A stretch of 64,000 nt of DNA from Brugia malayi (Eukaryota > Nematoda > Chromadorea > Rhabditida > Onchocercidae): assembly GCF_000002995.4 (NCBI RefSeq), contig NW_025062478.1:10908001-10972000 (forward strand), in the 5' to 3' direction. Both the position numbers and the translations under genes were made by a program. The notes beneath the pieces are model-generated. The model saw only the letters and a program-made list of their open reading frames with translations, made no database searches and was not told the DNA's origin. Shown piece after piece: positions 13,607-24,913 of this stretch (the stretch's first letter is position 1; each line of letters begins with the position of its first letter).

Positions 13607-14771
13607 ACTTATTATTCTTTTGATTGTTATTAGGAAATTTTCTGAAAAAAAAATTTTCTTATATCCTTATCTGCATCTATTCAGACCAAATTGCTTCTTG
13701 TGCAGTATTTTGTGAAATCAATTTTTTGTTTTTTTAAACAATACCAAAGGATTTGCTTTGCTGTAATCCGAGTGCATAAAAAGTAAATAAACATTCACAT
13801 TTTATAATATAACTAACTACATGAAAGAATAATGCTTATTTTTAAACTAAGAAATTTTTGCGTTGGAAATTCATCGTTTCTGAAAAAAAAAAATGTTCCT
13901 GAATATCCAGCTTGCACGGCTGATTTTCCCTTTAATTTCTTTTGCATGGTATGTTCAACCAATTTTTTGAATTCGTTTGTTTATAGTTTCCTCATCTAAT
14001 TTATTGGCAGCATCGATGTGACAGTAACCCACCAAATAGAGACAAACTTAAAGTTATCGAAAAATCTTTTGAATCTTTTACTTTACTATAAAAATGAAAT
14101 TATTCTGTCTGGCTTACCTAACGGTTCGTTGGTTGGATAATTTTGTTACTTATACACTTGATATCTTCATGATACCAATTCGTTTTTGGGATTGAGCCTA
14201 GTCATGCGACTTTTCAATTTTACTACTATTCAACTTAACTACCATTTATGCCACAATGCAAAGTTCGATTTAATTCAGGATACTTAACATTAGAAAGAAA
14301 CTAAAGTAAATACCAAAACATGAACCTGAACCTAAAAATTTATTCTAAGGAATTGCTTTGAGGACAAGGATATTTTGATCAAAAAAAATATGAGATAGCA
14401 TATCTATACGAAAATATTTCTGATCTAGCATTCGCAAAAAAAAAAAGAAACTAGTAATTAATAAATATGTTTCTTGCATTATACTTCACATAACTTCTCT
14501 AAATCAAATTTGATCCTCGTTTATCAATGCATGTTTACTGAGACCAAACCAATGCTTTAAGTAACTAATGCTTATTTGACACTTCATTTTGCTTGTCTTA
14601 CAATTCATTTTGCTTGTCCATAGGCTTACAATTTTGTTGATGTTCAAACAACTGTTTAAAACAGTGAAAAAAACATGGAATTTTCCCTTAAGTATAAAAT
14701 TAATTCAAAAAGCCAAAATAGCATCGAATTTCCAGTGCATTGGAAGAAATTACGAGAATACTTGGTTATAT
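13607..14771. other. Intergenic region between Tudor B and tRNA-Gln
   Basis: This stretch is AT-rich with a poly(A) signal near its start. I see no coding signal and no repeat of note. Confidence 0.5.
13786..13791 (+). terminator. Candidate AATAAA poly(A) signal of Tudor B
   Basis: The AATAAA lies about 180 bp after the Tudor B stop codon on the same strand. Confidence 0.45.
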
Positions 14772-14843
14772 GGTCCCGTGGTGTAGTGGTTAGCACTCAG
14801 GACTCTGAATCCTGCGACGGGAGTTCAAATCTCCCCGGGACCT
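14772..14843 (+). tRNA. tRNA-Gln, anticodon CUG
   Basis: A 72-nt cloverleaf can be folded by eye. The acceptor stem is GGTCCCG/CGGGACC, the D arm is GTGTAGTGGTTAGCAC, the anticodon stem is CAGGA/TCCTG, the loop is CTCTGAA (anticodon CTG), the T stem is GGGAG/CTCCC with loop TTCAAAT, and the discriminator base is T. The gene has no intron. A run of T residues expected for Pol III termination is not immediately adjacent; TTTTTT occurs about 20 nt downstream. Confidence 0.95.
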
Positions 14844-15681
14844 TGGTATTCTCCTCTTTGCTCCTTTTTTCCACTAATAATTTGTGAAATTAGTAAAAGC
14901 TTTAAAAAATACTAAAAAAACTCAGACTTGAATTGCAAAATCGAAAGTTCTCAGTGTTAAGAGCTACACCAACTCTAAATTATTTGATTTATACTTTTTT
15001 TTCGTCTGATATTTCGAAAGTCTGACAACTTCCACTATTCTTTGTCCTTTAATATTTTACAAACTTCTCTATACCATTCATCGCCATTGTTACTCTCAAT
15101 AATAACTATTCATGTCGAAATATGAGATAAAATTCAGAATATTGAGGATTTTCCTCTTTCCTCTAATTTTTAAAAGTTTGAAATAAACGTTAATTCTAAA
15201 AAATTGATACAGATAGGAACTATTAACATTAGAAAAAGAAAAGAGAAGAAAGAAATGGAAAGGAAAGAGGGAAAAATTGTAAAAGAGCAAAGTACAAAAG
15301 TGAGATTACGTTATATAGGAAAAGATTTCGATGCAGTATTCGACTGATAAAGCATTTACTTATCACTCAGAAAAAGTGATAACTCATGTGAGAAGATACA
15401 TCTGGTATTGACTATTATGGGACAGAGTAATGATATAGAAGAGATGACAAAGAGATAGATTACCTGAATCTGTTAACCCGAATGACTTCAACTTGATAAA
15501 GAGAAGATAAGAGAAATAAACCAACTTTGAAACAAAAGTTTTCGAATTTAAAATTTCAGTAGGAGTATTTTGCGGTTGACCGGATGAGGGAGCAGTTAAT
15601 TAAAGTTTTCAGGTCAAAAGTTTAAGTCTTTACACTTAAGTTAGTATTCTTCTTTCACGTTACTCTTCACTTGGCCATATG
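14844..15681. other. Intergenic region and 5' flank of the Nudix gene
   Basis: AT-rich sequence with no convincing ORF. A purine-rich A/G stretch lies at 15230-15280. Confidence 0.4.
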
Positions 15682-16764
15682 ATGGCCGACATTGTACGTG
15701 CAGCAGGTATGCTAGTTTATCGTCATAAGGCTGATCGAATCGAATACTTATTATTGCAAGCGTCGTATCCTCCACACCATTGGTCTCCACCAAAAGGTTT
15801 TGTTTGCTTTATTTGAGTATCTTATAAGAACCATTCATCGTGTTATACTTCGTTTAATCACACTCATTTGACACATATATGTAAGATAATATTTTTATCT
15901 CTAGACAAAGGTAATATGCTATGTCGTCCTTAATATACTACATATTTTCTAGAAAAGACTTCTTAGAAGAACTCAGGAAATCCTTTTCTCGATTTATGCG
16001 ATGCAGCTTCATTTTAACACATTTTTACTCTAGTGTGAACACAATTTTAACACATTGGTGAGTGGTAATTTTGGAGGCTGTAGATTTTATTTATTATTTG
16101 TAATTAAGGATTTAGTAAATTGTTCAGAATTTCATTTTAGTTATATCATTTTGCATAAGATTTTAACAGAAGGTTTGCAGTTTTTTTTGATTTATGAAGA
16201 AAATTTATTTTCATATATGTTAAGGTCATGTTGATCCTGGTGAAGATGAATGGTCGGCAGCATTACGTGAGACCTGTGAAGAAGCTGGAATAACGGCCAG
16301 TAATTTGGATGTACATATGGACTTTGTAGAAGTTATGACCTATGTAGTGAAAAAAAGTGACCGACATGGAGAAGAGATTAACAAACAAGTGAGCAACTTT
16401 CGAGATTCAATTTATCGTGGATAATTATTATTGTTGTAGCTTCCGTTCATATTATTTAACATAAGCATCACAATAGTTGGTGTTATGTAAGTATGATGAG
16501 GTATATATGATTGGATGGTTTTCCATTTGATTCCTCTAAACATGTTAGATTTGTGAAGTATGTCTATCAAAATTCACTTTTTTTTTTCAGAAAACAGTCA
16601 AGTATTGGTTGGCAAGGTTGAAAAATGATGAAGAAATTAGATTATCAGATGAACATCAAGATGTTAGATGGTTATCGGTGGATGAAGCTAGTATGTTGGC
16701 ACAATATAAGGAAATGCAGGATTTGATTCGAAAAGCTGAGGAATATTTAACTCATAAAAAGTAG
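15682..16764 (+). CDS. ndx-4: Bis(5'-nucleosyl)-tetraphosphatase (asymmetrical), Nudix family, NUDT2-like
   Basis: The enzyme of this family cleaves Ap4A to AMP and ATP and so limits dinucleoside polyphosphates in the cytosol. Three exons (15682-15796, 16225-16388, 16591-16764) join in phase to 150 residues, close to the usual length of about 140-150. The N-terminus ADIVRAAGMLVYR and the stretch HHWSPPKG are typical of the subfamily. Residues 39-61 form a perfect Nudix box: G, five residues, E, seven residues (the last being L of SAAL), then RETCEEAGI. All metal-binding glutamates are present. The C-terminal exon carries KTVKYWLARL and the VRWLSVDEA motif seen in Ap4A hydrolases. The gene symbol follows the C. 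elegans naming of this enzyme and is assigned by family resemblance. AATAAA occurs near 16839. Confidence 0.92.
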
Positions 16765-17144
16765 ATCTTTAATTTTGTCACTGTTACTTTTTAATAAGTA
16801 GTGATAAATTATTTTAATTTCTGCATGTGTCGATTTCTAATAAATTGCTAGGTTTCTATGGATCTTGTTAAATTTTAATCATTGTAGGTAACATTGTTTA
16901 TAAGATTATTCACTTCGTTCTAACTACCGTGCCATTCAAATATTTACAAATATTTACAATATTTGGTGTTCTTTTAACTTTCAGATATTGTTATTATGCA
17001 TGTAAACATTATAAAAGTTTCATTGCACTTAGTCGTTTCAGTGTTCGATGGTTTTTAAAACTTGCAGGTTTTCGAAATATTTTTTCAGTTGTCTGGAAAA
17101 TTGTATTCTTTACAAATTTCTGCTGACTAAAGCTACTTTATCAT
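16765..17144. other. Convergent intergenic region
   Basis: This is the 3' flank shared by the Nudix gene (+) and the small minus-strand gene. No coding signal seen. Confidence 0.4.
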
Positions 17145-17840
17145 TCACATTTTTGCAATTTGCTCAAAGCTGTCATCATCCTTACTTTCGTCTTCCACTG
17201 ATTGATTCGATGTATCTTTTCCATATTGTTCATATTGCGAAATTTCTGATTTGGGAAGATTTAGTTTCCCAGCAGTACCATCGTGTTGCTTTGATAAGTC
17301 GTTCTTTGCTGCGAAAAAAAGGGAAAACTTCGACAATTTTAGTGAACGTTTTGACTATTTTTTCCGACTCTACAGTCTAATTCTCGGAAGCTTTGTCTAA
17401 AAAGGAAATAAGGGGCAATTAGATGTTCGAGAGCTAGGTGAAAATTGTTACTTAGTGATTTATACCATTTGCATGATCCAACAGGTAGATCATTATTTTA
17501 AATCTATATGGACACGTTGTTGACGTTCAGTTGTAAAGTAACATCAGTACATTAAAGTCATGCAAATGACATGTGTCAGTAAATAATAATAATAATGATA
17601 ATTTTTCCTGCAGAGATGTTTTGCTTTCTGTTAACATCCGAAATTGGCAATTTATAATTTAATTATATTACCTTGCTCGTCCATCATATAACGCCTGTTC
17701 AGGTGGCAGAACTTTTCATTTAATGAAGTAAAAGTTGAGGATTTTTTGCCGCGACGTAATGACCAACTGTCTTTGTGTGTGCGATGTTCTTCGGAAGTAC
17801 TGCAAAGCGAAACTGTTGGATTTTGAGATTTCACATGCAA
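17145..17840 (-). CDS. Small hydrophilic protein of unknown function
   Basis: Two exons on the minus strand, 17840-17672 and 17308-17145, join in phase across GT...AG to about 110 residues. The donor is GCAAG|GTAATA and the acceptor TTTTTTTCGCAG. The protein is hydrophilic, basic in the first half (HKDSWSLRRGKKSS) and acidic near the end (VEDESKDDDSFEQ). It has no signal peptide and no membrane segment, and I do not recognise a domain. In-frame joining and protein-like composition support it. An additional 5' exon, which would move the start, cannot be excluded. Confidence 0.5.
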
Positions 17841-18746
17841 ATCAACAGGGATAAATAGCGCTAAATATATGTACTGTAGTCAAATTTAGTTTCAGTCATC
17901 GTTTTTCAAATTACTCAGAAAAATTTAAATCGTAGAAAGGTACCCTGTGTTCGTGATACTTTTTGCAGTATTTCGAAGCTGTTGACCGATATCAGTACTG
18001 AAAAAGATGAATTTTTATATTTGTAAAAAATATTTTTATAAATATAAAAGATATTTATAAGATTCGAAATTATCCATAGATTTTTGAATTCCGTTGCATA
18101 GGTTTTATTTCGAGTTTTTTTTTCTTTCAATTGAAATGAGTTAAAGTGGTTCAAGATTTCATATGCATATGTTGAGGTGATATGGAATACTTTGCATTTA
18201 CCCTTAACGTATTTTGTAACAAATATTGAAATAAAACATTTTGCTAATATTATATTGGTTCACCTGTTCGGTACCTATAGTTCACCTGTTCGGTGCCTGT
18301 AATATCATGTAAACAATGCTCACATTGCATTATCCAAATAATTTTGTCTTTGTGATCTTTGTCTTACATACATTGAGTGACTACCATTATTGATGCTATT
18401 TATGCTATTTCGTTTTAATGGTACCATCAATATTTGTTCAACATCATATGGTTCTCTAAAAAGATGACTGATTGATTATTTGCATGAATTTCAAAAATTA
18501 ATGCTTAATTTTACGTCTTTAGTAAATTATGTTAAATTAGATAATTAATAATAAATTATGTTTAGTTGCACTTTTCATAGCAGTAATATGTTTTACCTCT
18601 TTCAATAAATTCTTTATATTATATATATATATATAAACCTTAAAAGATCTTTTAAATTTTTGCAGCCAATATATCATTAATTTAATTTTGACATGTTTTT
18701 AAACGAATGCTTAAAATTCTAAAATCAGTGAAATGTTTGCGTAACA

Positions 18747-21598
18747 TTACGGAAATCTTGTAGCTGAACCCACTAAACCATCTTGTCTTTCATTAATTCT
18801 AATAGATTTTTCGCTATATAATGCTTCGATATTATGATTCCAAAATGAATCCTTCAATTGTCTTGGCACATCATCACTTGTACCATCTGCAATTCTTATT
18901 CCTACCTAAAATGATTTGCAAGTTACGTTTTTAATATTGCTAACTTCGATAAATATTATTTTAAAAAAAGCAGATGAATAAATATCAAATTTGATCTCTT
19001 AAATCTGTCTAATTTATGTAATTATCATGTGTCAAAGAGATGGTGATATAATTTCCTTGGTGATTTAATTAAATCATTCATCTTTAGTTGCTTTTATGAA
19101 TTCAGAAAAGAAAGATTAAGTATGTTAAATTATTATATTATCCGGAACACAAGTATTACTGTTATGCAAATATAAAAATTAGAGCAGCAGCAATGATATG
19201 AATATTTTTGTATTGATTGATAACTATCATATCAGTGAGAAAGTATTTATTTCAGAGATGTTTGCAAATTTTTGATTTAATAATAAATTAAATAAATTCA
19301 TTTCAAAATATACTTTAAAGTTTCGGTCAATGAGTGCATTTGTTTCGAAATCATCGTCATCTTCACCAAATGGATTAATAAGTACCATTGCCACTTTTGT
19401 CCAAGCCATGTAAAAAAAGAATTGTATAGCTGGTGTTAACGGAACCCACCGATGCAACTGCAGTGATATGTTTTTTATCAAATTGCTATCTTAAGGTTTC
19501 TTCTTCTCCTTCTTTTTTTTTTTTTTTTTTTTTTCAAAAAAAAAATGAATAAAAATTTGTTACAAAATAGAGAGAAGAAAACGATGTGAAAACCGATTCG
19601 CTAACTGTTGTTGCAGCACTGAGCGATTCTGTCACATTCTTTTGTACTACTGGTAGGATAATTTCTTGTTTTGAAATAAGTACTATGAAAAAATGTACAT
19701 GTACTGCCAGATACACTAATTGAGGATATGCTAACGGCAATGGTACCCAGTCAAATTTGCATAAATTGGCTAAACTATTTCGGAAGCATCTAATTTCCTG
19801 AAAATAAGTCGAATTAAATTTTATCAAAAGCAATTCTCGAAGATATCCTGTATGATAATTTCTAATAGTTAATATAAGCATAAACAATATAAATTGTAAA
19901 ATAAAATACTTCACAGATGCGTTCACAATAGAAGTCACTATCAATTAACTGTTCTCGACGAGAAGTATGAACAATAGAAAGTGCCCATTGTACAGGTAAC
20001 CAATACCTTGATCCAAAATTACAATCTATTTGATCGAACTTTTCCTTCTCATGTGGCATCATGAAACCAAAAATGAAACTATTTCAAAAATGAAACTATT
20101 CGAAATTTCAAACTTTCTTTGAAAAAAGTATTATTGGATAATCAGTATGATAAAAAGTTTCGCAAATAAAACGGGTAGAGAAATAATTCTTAAAACAGTT
20201 TTACAATTGACATTAATCAATTATGTTATAGTTTTACTTATTCAATAATGAAGCTATAATAGCCAGTTAATTTAGTCATTTCAACTAATTGAAATAAATA
20301 ATAGATAAGTGAGTTATGTTAAATAAAAGATGAGCATACTTTTACCTTTTTCCTTTAGATTAAAGATAGTAAACAAAAATTAATTCATCTTACCAGCTGA
20401 AACAATCGAATCAATTGTAGGGAATCTTTTTCGAACTGCAATACTAAAATCTCGTGATGCAAGCACCTGAGCTAAACAAACGTAACGTACGATATTACGT
20501 CGTATCATACGACTATAATCCGTATTACCATGAATATAGCTAGCTACTGTCAATGATAAACTGTAAAAGAAATAATAAACTCTAAATTGTCTTCGTAATG
20601 ATAAAAGATGAAAATAATGGCTGATAATGATATTGATTGATTGACTGGATTATTGATCAGTTGCTCTTTTGAAGACAAGAGATTATTCATTGGCATAAAT
20701 TATAGAAGGGAAAATTGAAAATGATATCACTTCCTTATCATAACAATAGGTAATTAAAGCAGAAGAAAAATGATTGATCAATTTTTTTACAACAAAATTC
20801 TAAGAAAAAAATAAGACAAATGAGGGAGCAAAATTTTAGAATTAAATTTCAATTTTATTATGGATTAAAATGACTAAATAAAAGAGGAAAAACATGCGAG
20901 GAATTTAAACAGTTTAAAAATCGAAAAGAAGAAAAAAAAAAAAAAAGGATCATAAACAAACCTATCAATGAAACCAATATCATGAATCATCTTCTGCCAA
21001 CGTGTTATGATTGCTTGAACAAGAAAACCAAGCATAAATTCCACTGGTATCATTTTAAAAGTTTCCTGGGATTTAAACCATTGTGATATTTCAGCAACTA
21101 TTCTATAATTATCATTTTACAAGAAGAATTAAGTAAAATGATGCAAACGAATTTAATAAATTCAAAAAATTATTGTATTACTACAGTTATACTCTATTTT
21201 TTTCACATTGAACTTTTCCAGAATTTACTCGTTGTAATCAATAATATATGAGAAAAAAAAAAAAAAAAATTGTAAAAAGTAAACCGATCAAATATCTTCT
21301 ATATTATACGATGATATGCTTTCAAAGCAATTTAATTTATAATTCTAAATGCATTAAAAGAAAAAATTTAAATAAGAATGAAAAATGAAATCATTCAAAA
21401 GATGCAAATGAAATTTTACTTGCGTGTATTTTCTGGAAGTATGTGATTGAGAAATATATTTATAGATAAAAACATTAACAAAAATATGATAAGTTCGATT
21501 AGTACAAGTTTCCAAATACTTCCACGCCAACGTAGTAGAATGAGGAAAAGTGCCCATGGTTTTGAGTTTGATAATTGTAAGTTATAATTTATTGTCAT
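18747..21598 (-). CDS. Bestrophin-family chloride channel
   Basis: Bestrophins are pentameric calcium-activated anion channels. Seven exons on the minus strand: 21598-21420, 21102-20962, 20560-20394, about 20069-19920, 19797-19606, 19457-19314 and 18905-18747; roughly 375 residues. The N-terminus [13 protein letters not shown]...[10 protein letters not shown], the second exon [18 protein letters not shown], the [18 protein letters not shown] segment and the hallmark [14 protein letters not shown] are family signatures. The acidic cluster after NPFGE is the Ca2+ clasp. The C-terminus is short: only about 52 residues follow the clasp exon. One junction is odd. Exon 3 ends one base into a codon, but no AG lies in the position needed before the [11 protein letters not shown] exon (about 20069), where a TAGTTTCATTTTTGAA block is tandemly duplicated. 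This may be a non-canonical acceptor, a small sequence error or a lesion. Confidence 0.87.
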
Positions 21599-22260
21599 CT
21601 GAATATTTTTATTTATTCAAACTGATCAATCTATAATGTTTATTTATTGTTTATCGGGTTGTTTCTTGCAATTGCTCTAAATTTAAAATCAATAAATATT
21701 TTCCAAGAATAAGAATAGAAAAATATTATATATTATCCAAATATTTTGTTTTATAATGTATAGCAAACTTTGAGATACTGCGGTTTTTTTTTTTTCAAGT
21801 ATAAAATATCAGATTTTAAAATTTACTTTATAGTATTAAAAATATTCCGAATTTGAGAATTTATTACTCTCATCAAGAAAATGTTGAATTTAAAAATTAG
21901 CATTTCAAGAGTTTGAATGCTTACTTATCAAAATAAAGAGTTATTAAAGTTGAAGAATGTTTTTTATTTATGTAACAATTAAAATATTACTGTTATTCTT
22001 AATGTACTCAATAGAAAACAAGTAAGTAAATTTTTTGAATATAAATAAATATGTTGCATCACTATAAGAATTATTTTAATTATTCTACCGCTATAGAAAG
22101 TATTAATCGTAATGTTATTCTTGGTGAAATAATTTATAGTATTTCTAAATTTTTTAGTATTTCTAAAAAGATTTCTAAAAACTGAGATTAGAAAAAAACA
22201 AAATGGAACATAATGGAAAATTTCACAGAATGGAACAAAATGAATGAATTTCGGAATTAA

Positions 22261-22340
22261 TTAATAATAATAATAATAATAATAAAATATAACAATAACA
22301 ATAATAATAATAATAATAAATAAATAAATAAATAAATAAA
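22261..22340. repeat. TAA/TAAA microsatellite
   Basis: AATAAT repeats at 22262-22286 and about 22303-22318 pass into AAAT repeats (22317-22340). Confidence 0.85.
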
Positions 22341-22824
22341 ATGGTAATGATGATGGACTGCAACAGTAAACTTTTTTTGAAGTACTATGTTTACATGAAA
22401 TTTTTTTATTTGTATGAAAATTTTTCCCAAAACAACGAAACAGAATAATTTAGTCCATCCCATTGCATTCGTATTCTCATTGAAAAAAAAAAAAAAAAAG
22501 TTGAAAAAGTGCAATTTTAATAGCATTATTTGTTGCATAATATTAATGAAAATTATATTTCTGAAAAAAAAAATATATATTTAGAACAGAAAAAAAAAAT
22601 GTCAAAATTCATTTTTTTTTTTTTTTTTTTTTAAAAAGAAACTATGAACATTTAATATAGGTCATAACAAAAAACTATTTTTTTTCTTTTTTCATTTTTA
22701 AGAAATTTGAAATAATAAAAGGAAATGTATTGCAAATAGTTGAAAAATTTTTGAATGCTATATTAAAGATATTGAATATTTATATTATAGTTTCATTTTA
22801 ATGTAAAGAATGACTAATAATAGA

Positions 22825-22872
<48 letters not shown>

Positions 22873-22873
22873 T
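22825..22873. repeat. ATT triplet microsatellite
   Basis: About 16 uninterrupted copies of ATT. Confidence 0.9.
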
Positions 22874-24913
22874 AAACATAGTTTTCCTTTCATTTTTGCC
22901 TTTTTTCTTCTGTAGGATGTAGTGACAGTAACATTCCAAACGAATGTATGTAATTTGAATACGATAAAAGCAGCAAAGAAATGAAAAATTAAAATGGTTT
23001 CACTTTTTTTGCCTTCAAATTTTTTTTCGTTTTTTTTTTTTTTGTTCATTTAATGTTATATTTAATGATTCATTGATGGAAGAAAAATATAGCATCAAAG
23101 CTTCCATTTTCAGAAAATTTTTTTTTGGAAAGTTTTATCGATCAAAACTAATTCTTTCCATCAAATATCTTTTCATAATATCTTTTAATTCATTTACTTT
23201 TACTTAAAAGTAGCTAATTCATACACGATATGAGTCATTAAGTTTGTTTATAATCACTGAATGAATAAATAAAACAATGTGATTATTAAATCGAGCATAA
23301 TATATGATTATATATACATATGTATGGGGATGATAATTTTAAATTTAGGAAAAAATAACTTTCAATTTAGTATTCCTAATTAATTAATGAATTTTTCTAA
23401 ATTAAATATTCGAATTCTTTGTATTTATTGTAAGCGATCGATGCTTAAGGGAAAACTTGCATTTATAATTTCATGCCAAGCAGAAACATAACCATTTTTT
23501 ACTTTCATTTGCTGCAATCATGAAATCATTCAAGTCGCTATAAGGAAGGAATTCTTGATTTGCCCATGACTAAACCCTAAAATAAATTTTAAATTTGTTC
23601 ATGACCAAGTCTCAAAATAAATTCTTCATTTGTCCATTTATTCTGTGAACAAATTCTTAATTTGTCCAAAACTTGACAACAAAAATAAAAAATAATTCCC
23701 AAACTGAAAAACAGTTTCTTGAATTAATTAATTTTAGCGATCAGTACTCAAGAGAAAGTAATGCTTTAATTAATTATAAACAAAGAGGACAAAAAGTTGA
23801 ATCATTTTCCTGTTCTCATTTTCTATTTAATTTTTATAATAATTTTAAATACTTCAACTATTCCACATTATGCTAATTGACTTGAATCAACTATCAATGT
23901 TATTCATTTCATTTTTCCCCGTATAACCTATTTGTAAAATTTTGAAAAAGCTAAAGAATTTCCAGCGATTGTGAATTTTTCAGTACCTTGTTGTTATGTC
24001 CGATAACTTTATATTTTTTAAATTGAAAATTGTCTTTAAATTTTTTACTAATTTTACTTAAAATTGTGTTTATCATTTCAATTTCAATCTATCAAAATAA
24101 AAGCTAAAAAATTTAGCATCGTACATGACAATCAAATGTAGTACGATTAAATTTTTATAAGAATTTCAAATATTGCACATGCAATTGTGAAGCAATTATT
24201 TTTTAAATCTGACCGAAGTGCTTAACGTAATCAATCAATAATTCATATTCAAACATTACAGTTCTAATTTTTTAGAAATTTACACCTGAATTTGTTGATT
24301 GCTTCTAATAGAAAAGAAATAAGTTTATGATTATTGATCATTGAAGTAAACAATTTCCTTTTTCGAATTACTTGTTCTGAAATTAGTTCACTTCTGGTCT
24401 TACTGTCATTACTTCTCGCATAATACATCGACCGATGTTAACTTTTGTGTTATGCATTTTTCGGCTTGCAAAAAAAAAAAAAAAAAAAGAAAAATGAAAG
24501 TTTGTTGCTTGTCACGAAGATAAATTGGATGCATTATTTTGAATTTCATAAAATTGCACTGAAACATTCATTTGAATACTTTTCTTTATTACTGATAACA
24601 TTTGTTAAAGTGTATTCAACTATAAATATAAATAGTTTGATTGAAATATTTCAAATGTGTAAAGTTAGTGAAGATAGTGAGACGTGAAGAGATAAATCAT
24701 TTAACTGAATTGAATTCAAACAAATTAACATGAAATAAGATTGCTTGAATTGAAGCAAGCTAGGTATGATTGAAGTTTAATGAAAGAAATTTGAATTGGA
24801 TTGAAATGAATGAAATTAATTTTAATTGAATTCACAAAATGGTCATCGACTTTAATTGTTGTTTCAATCCAATGGCGGTAACTATGAAAAAGCTACCAAA
24901 TAACACAAAGTAA

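Larger units (their letters stand above)
21599..24913. other. Long AT-rich intergenic region
   Basis: About 3.3 kb between the bestrophin 5' end and the channel gene 3' end, both on minus. It holds two triplet microsatellites, several A or T runs of 12-18 bp and repeated 'aattcttnatttgtcca' words near 23545-23660. I see no gene; ORFs here consist of homopolymer-driven residues. Confidence 0.5.

Noticed and set aside
22257..23049. Minus ORFs with poly-Leu or poly-Asn
   Set aside because: They are translations of TTA/TAA microsatellites and homopolymers.
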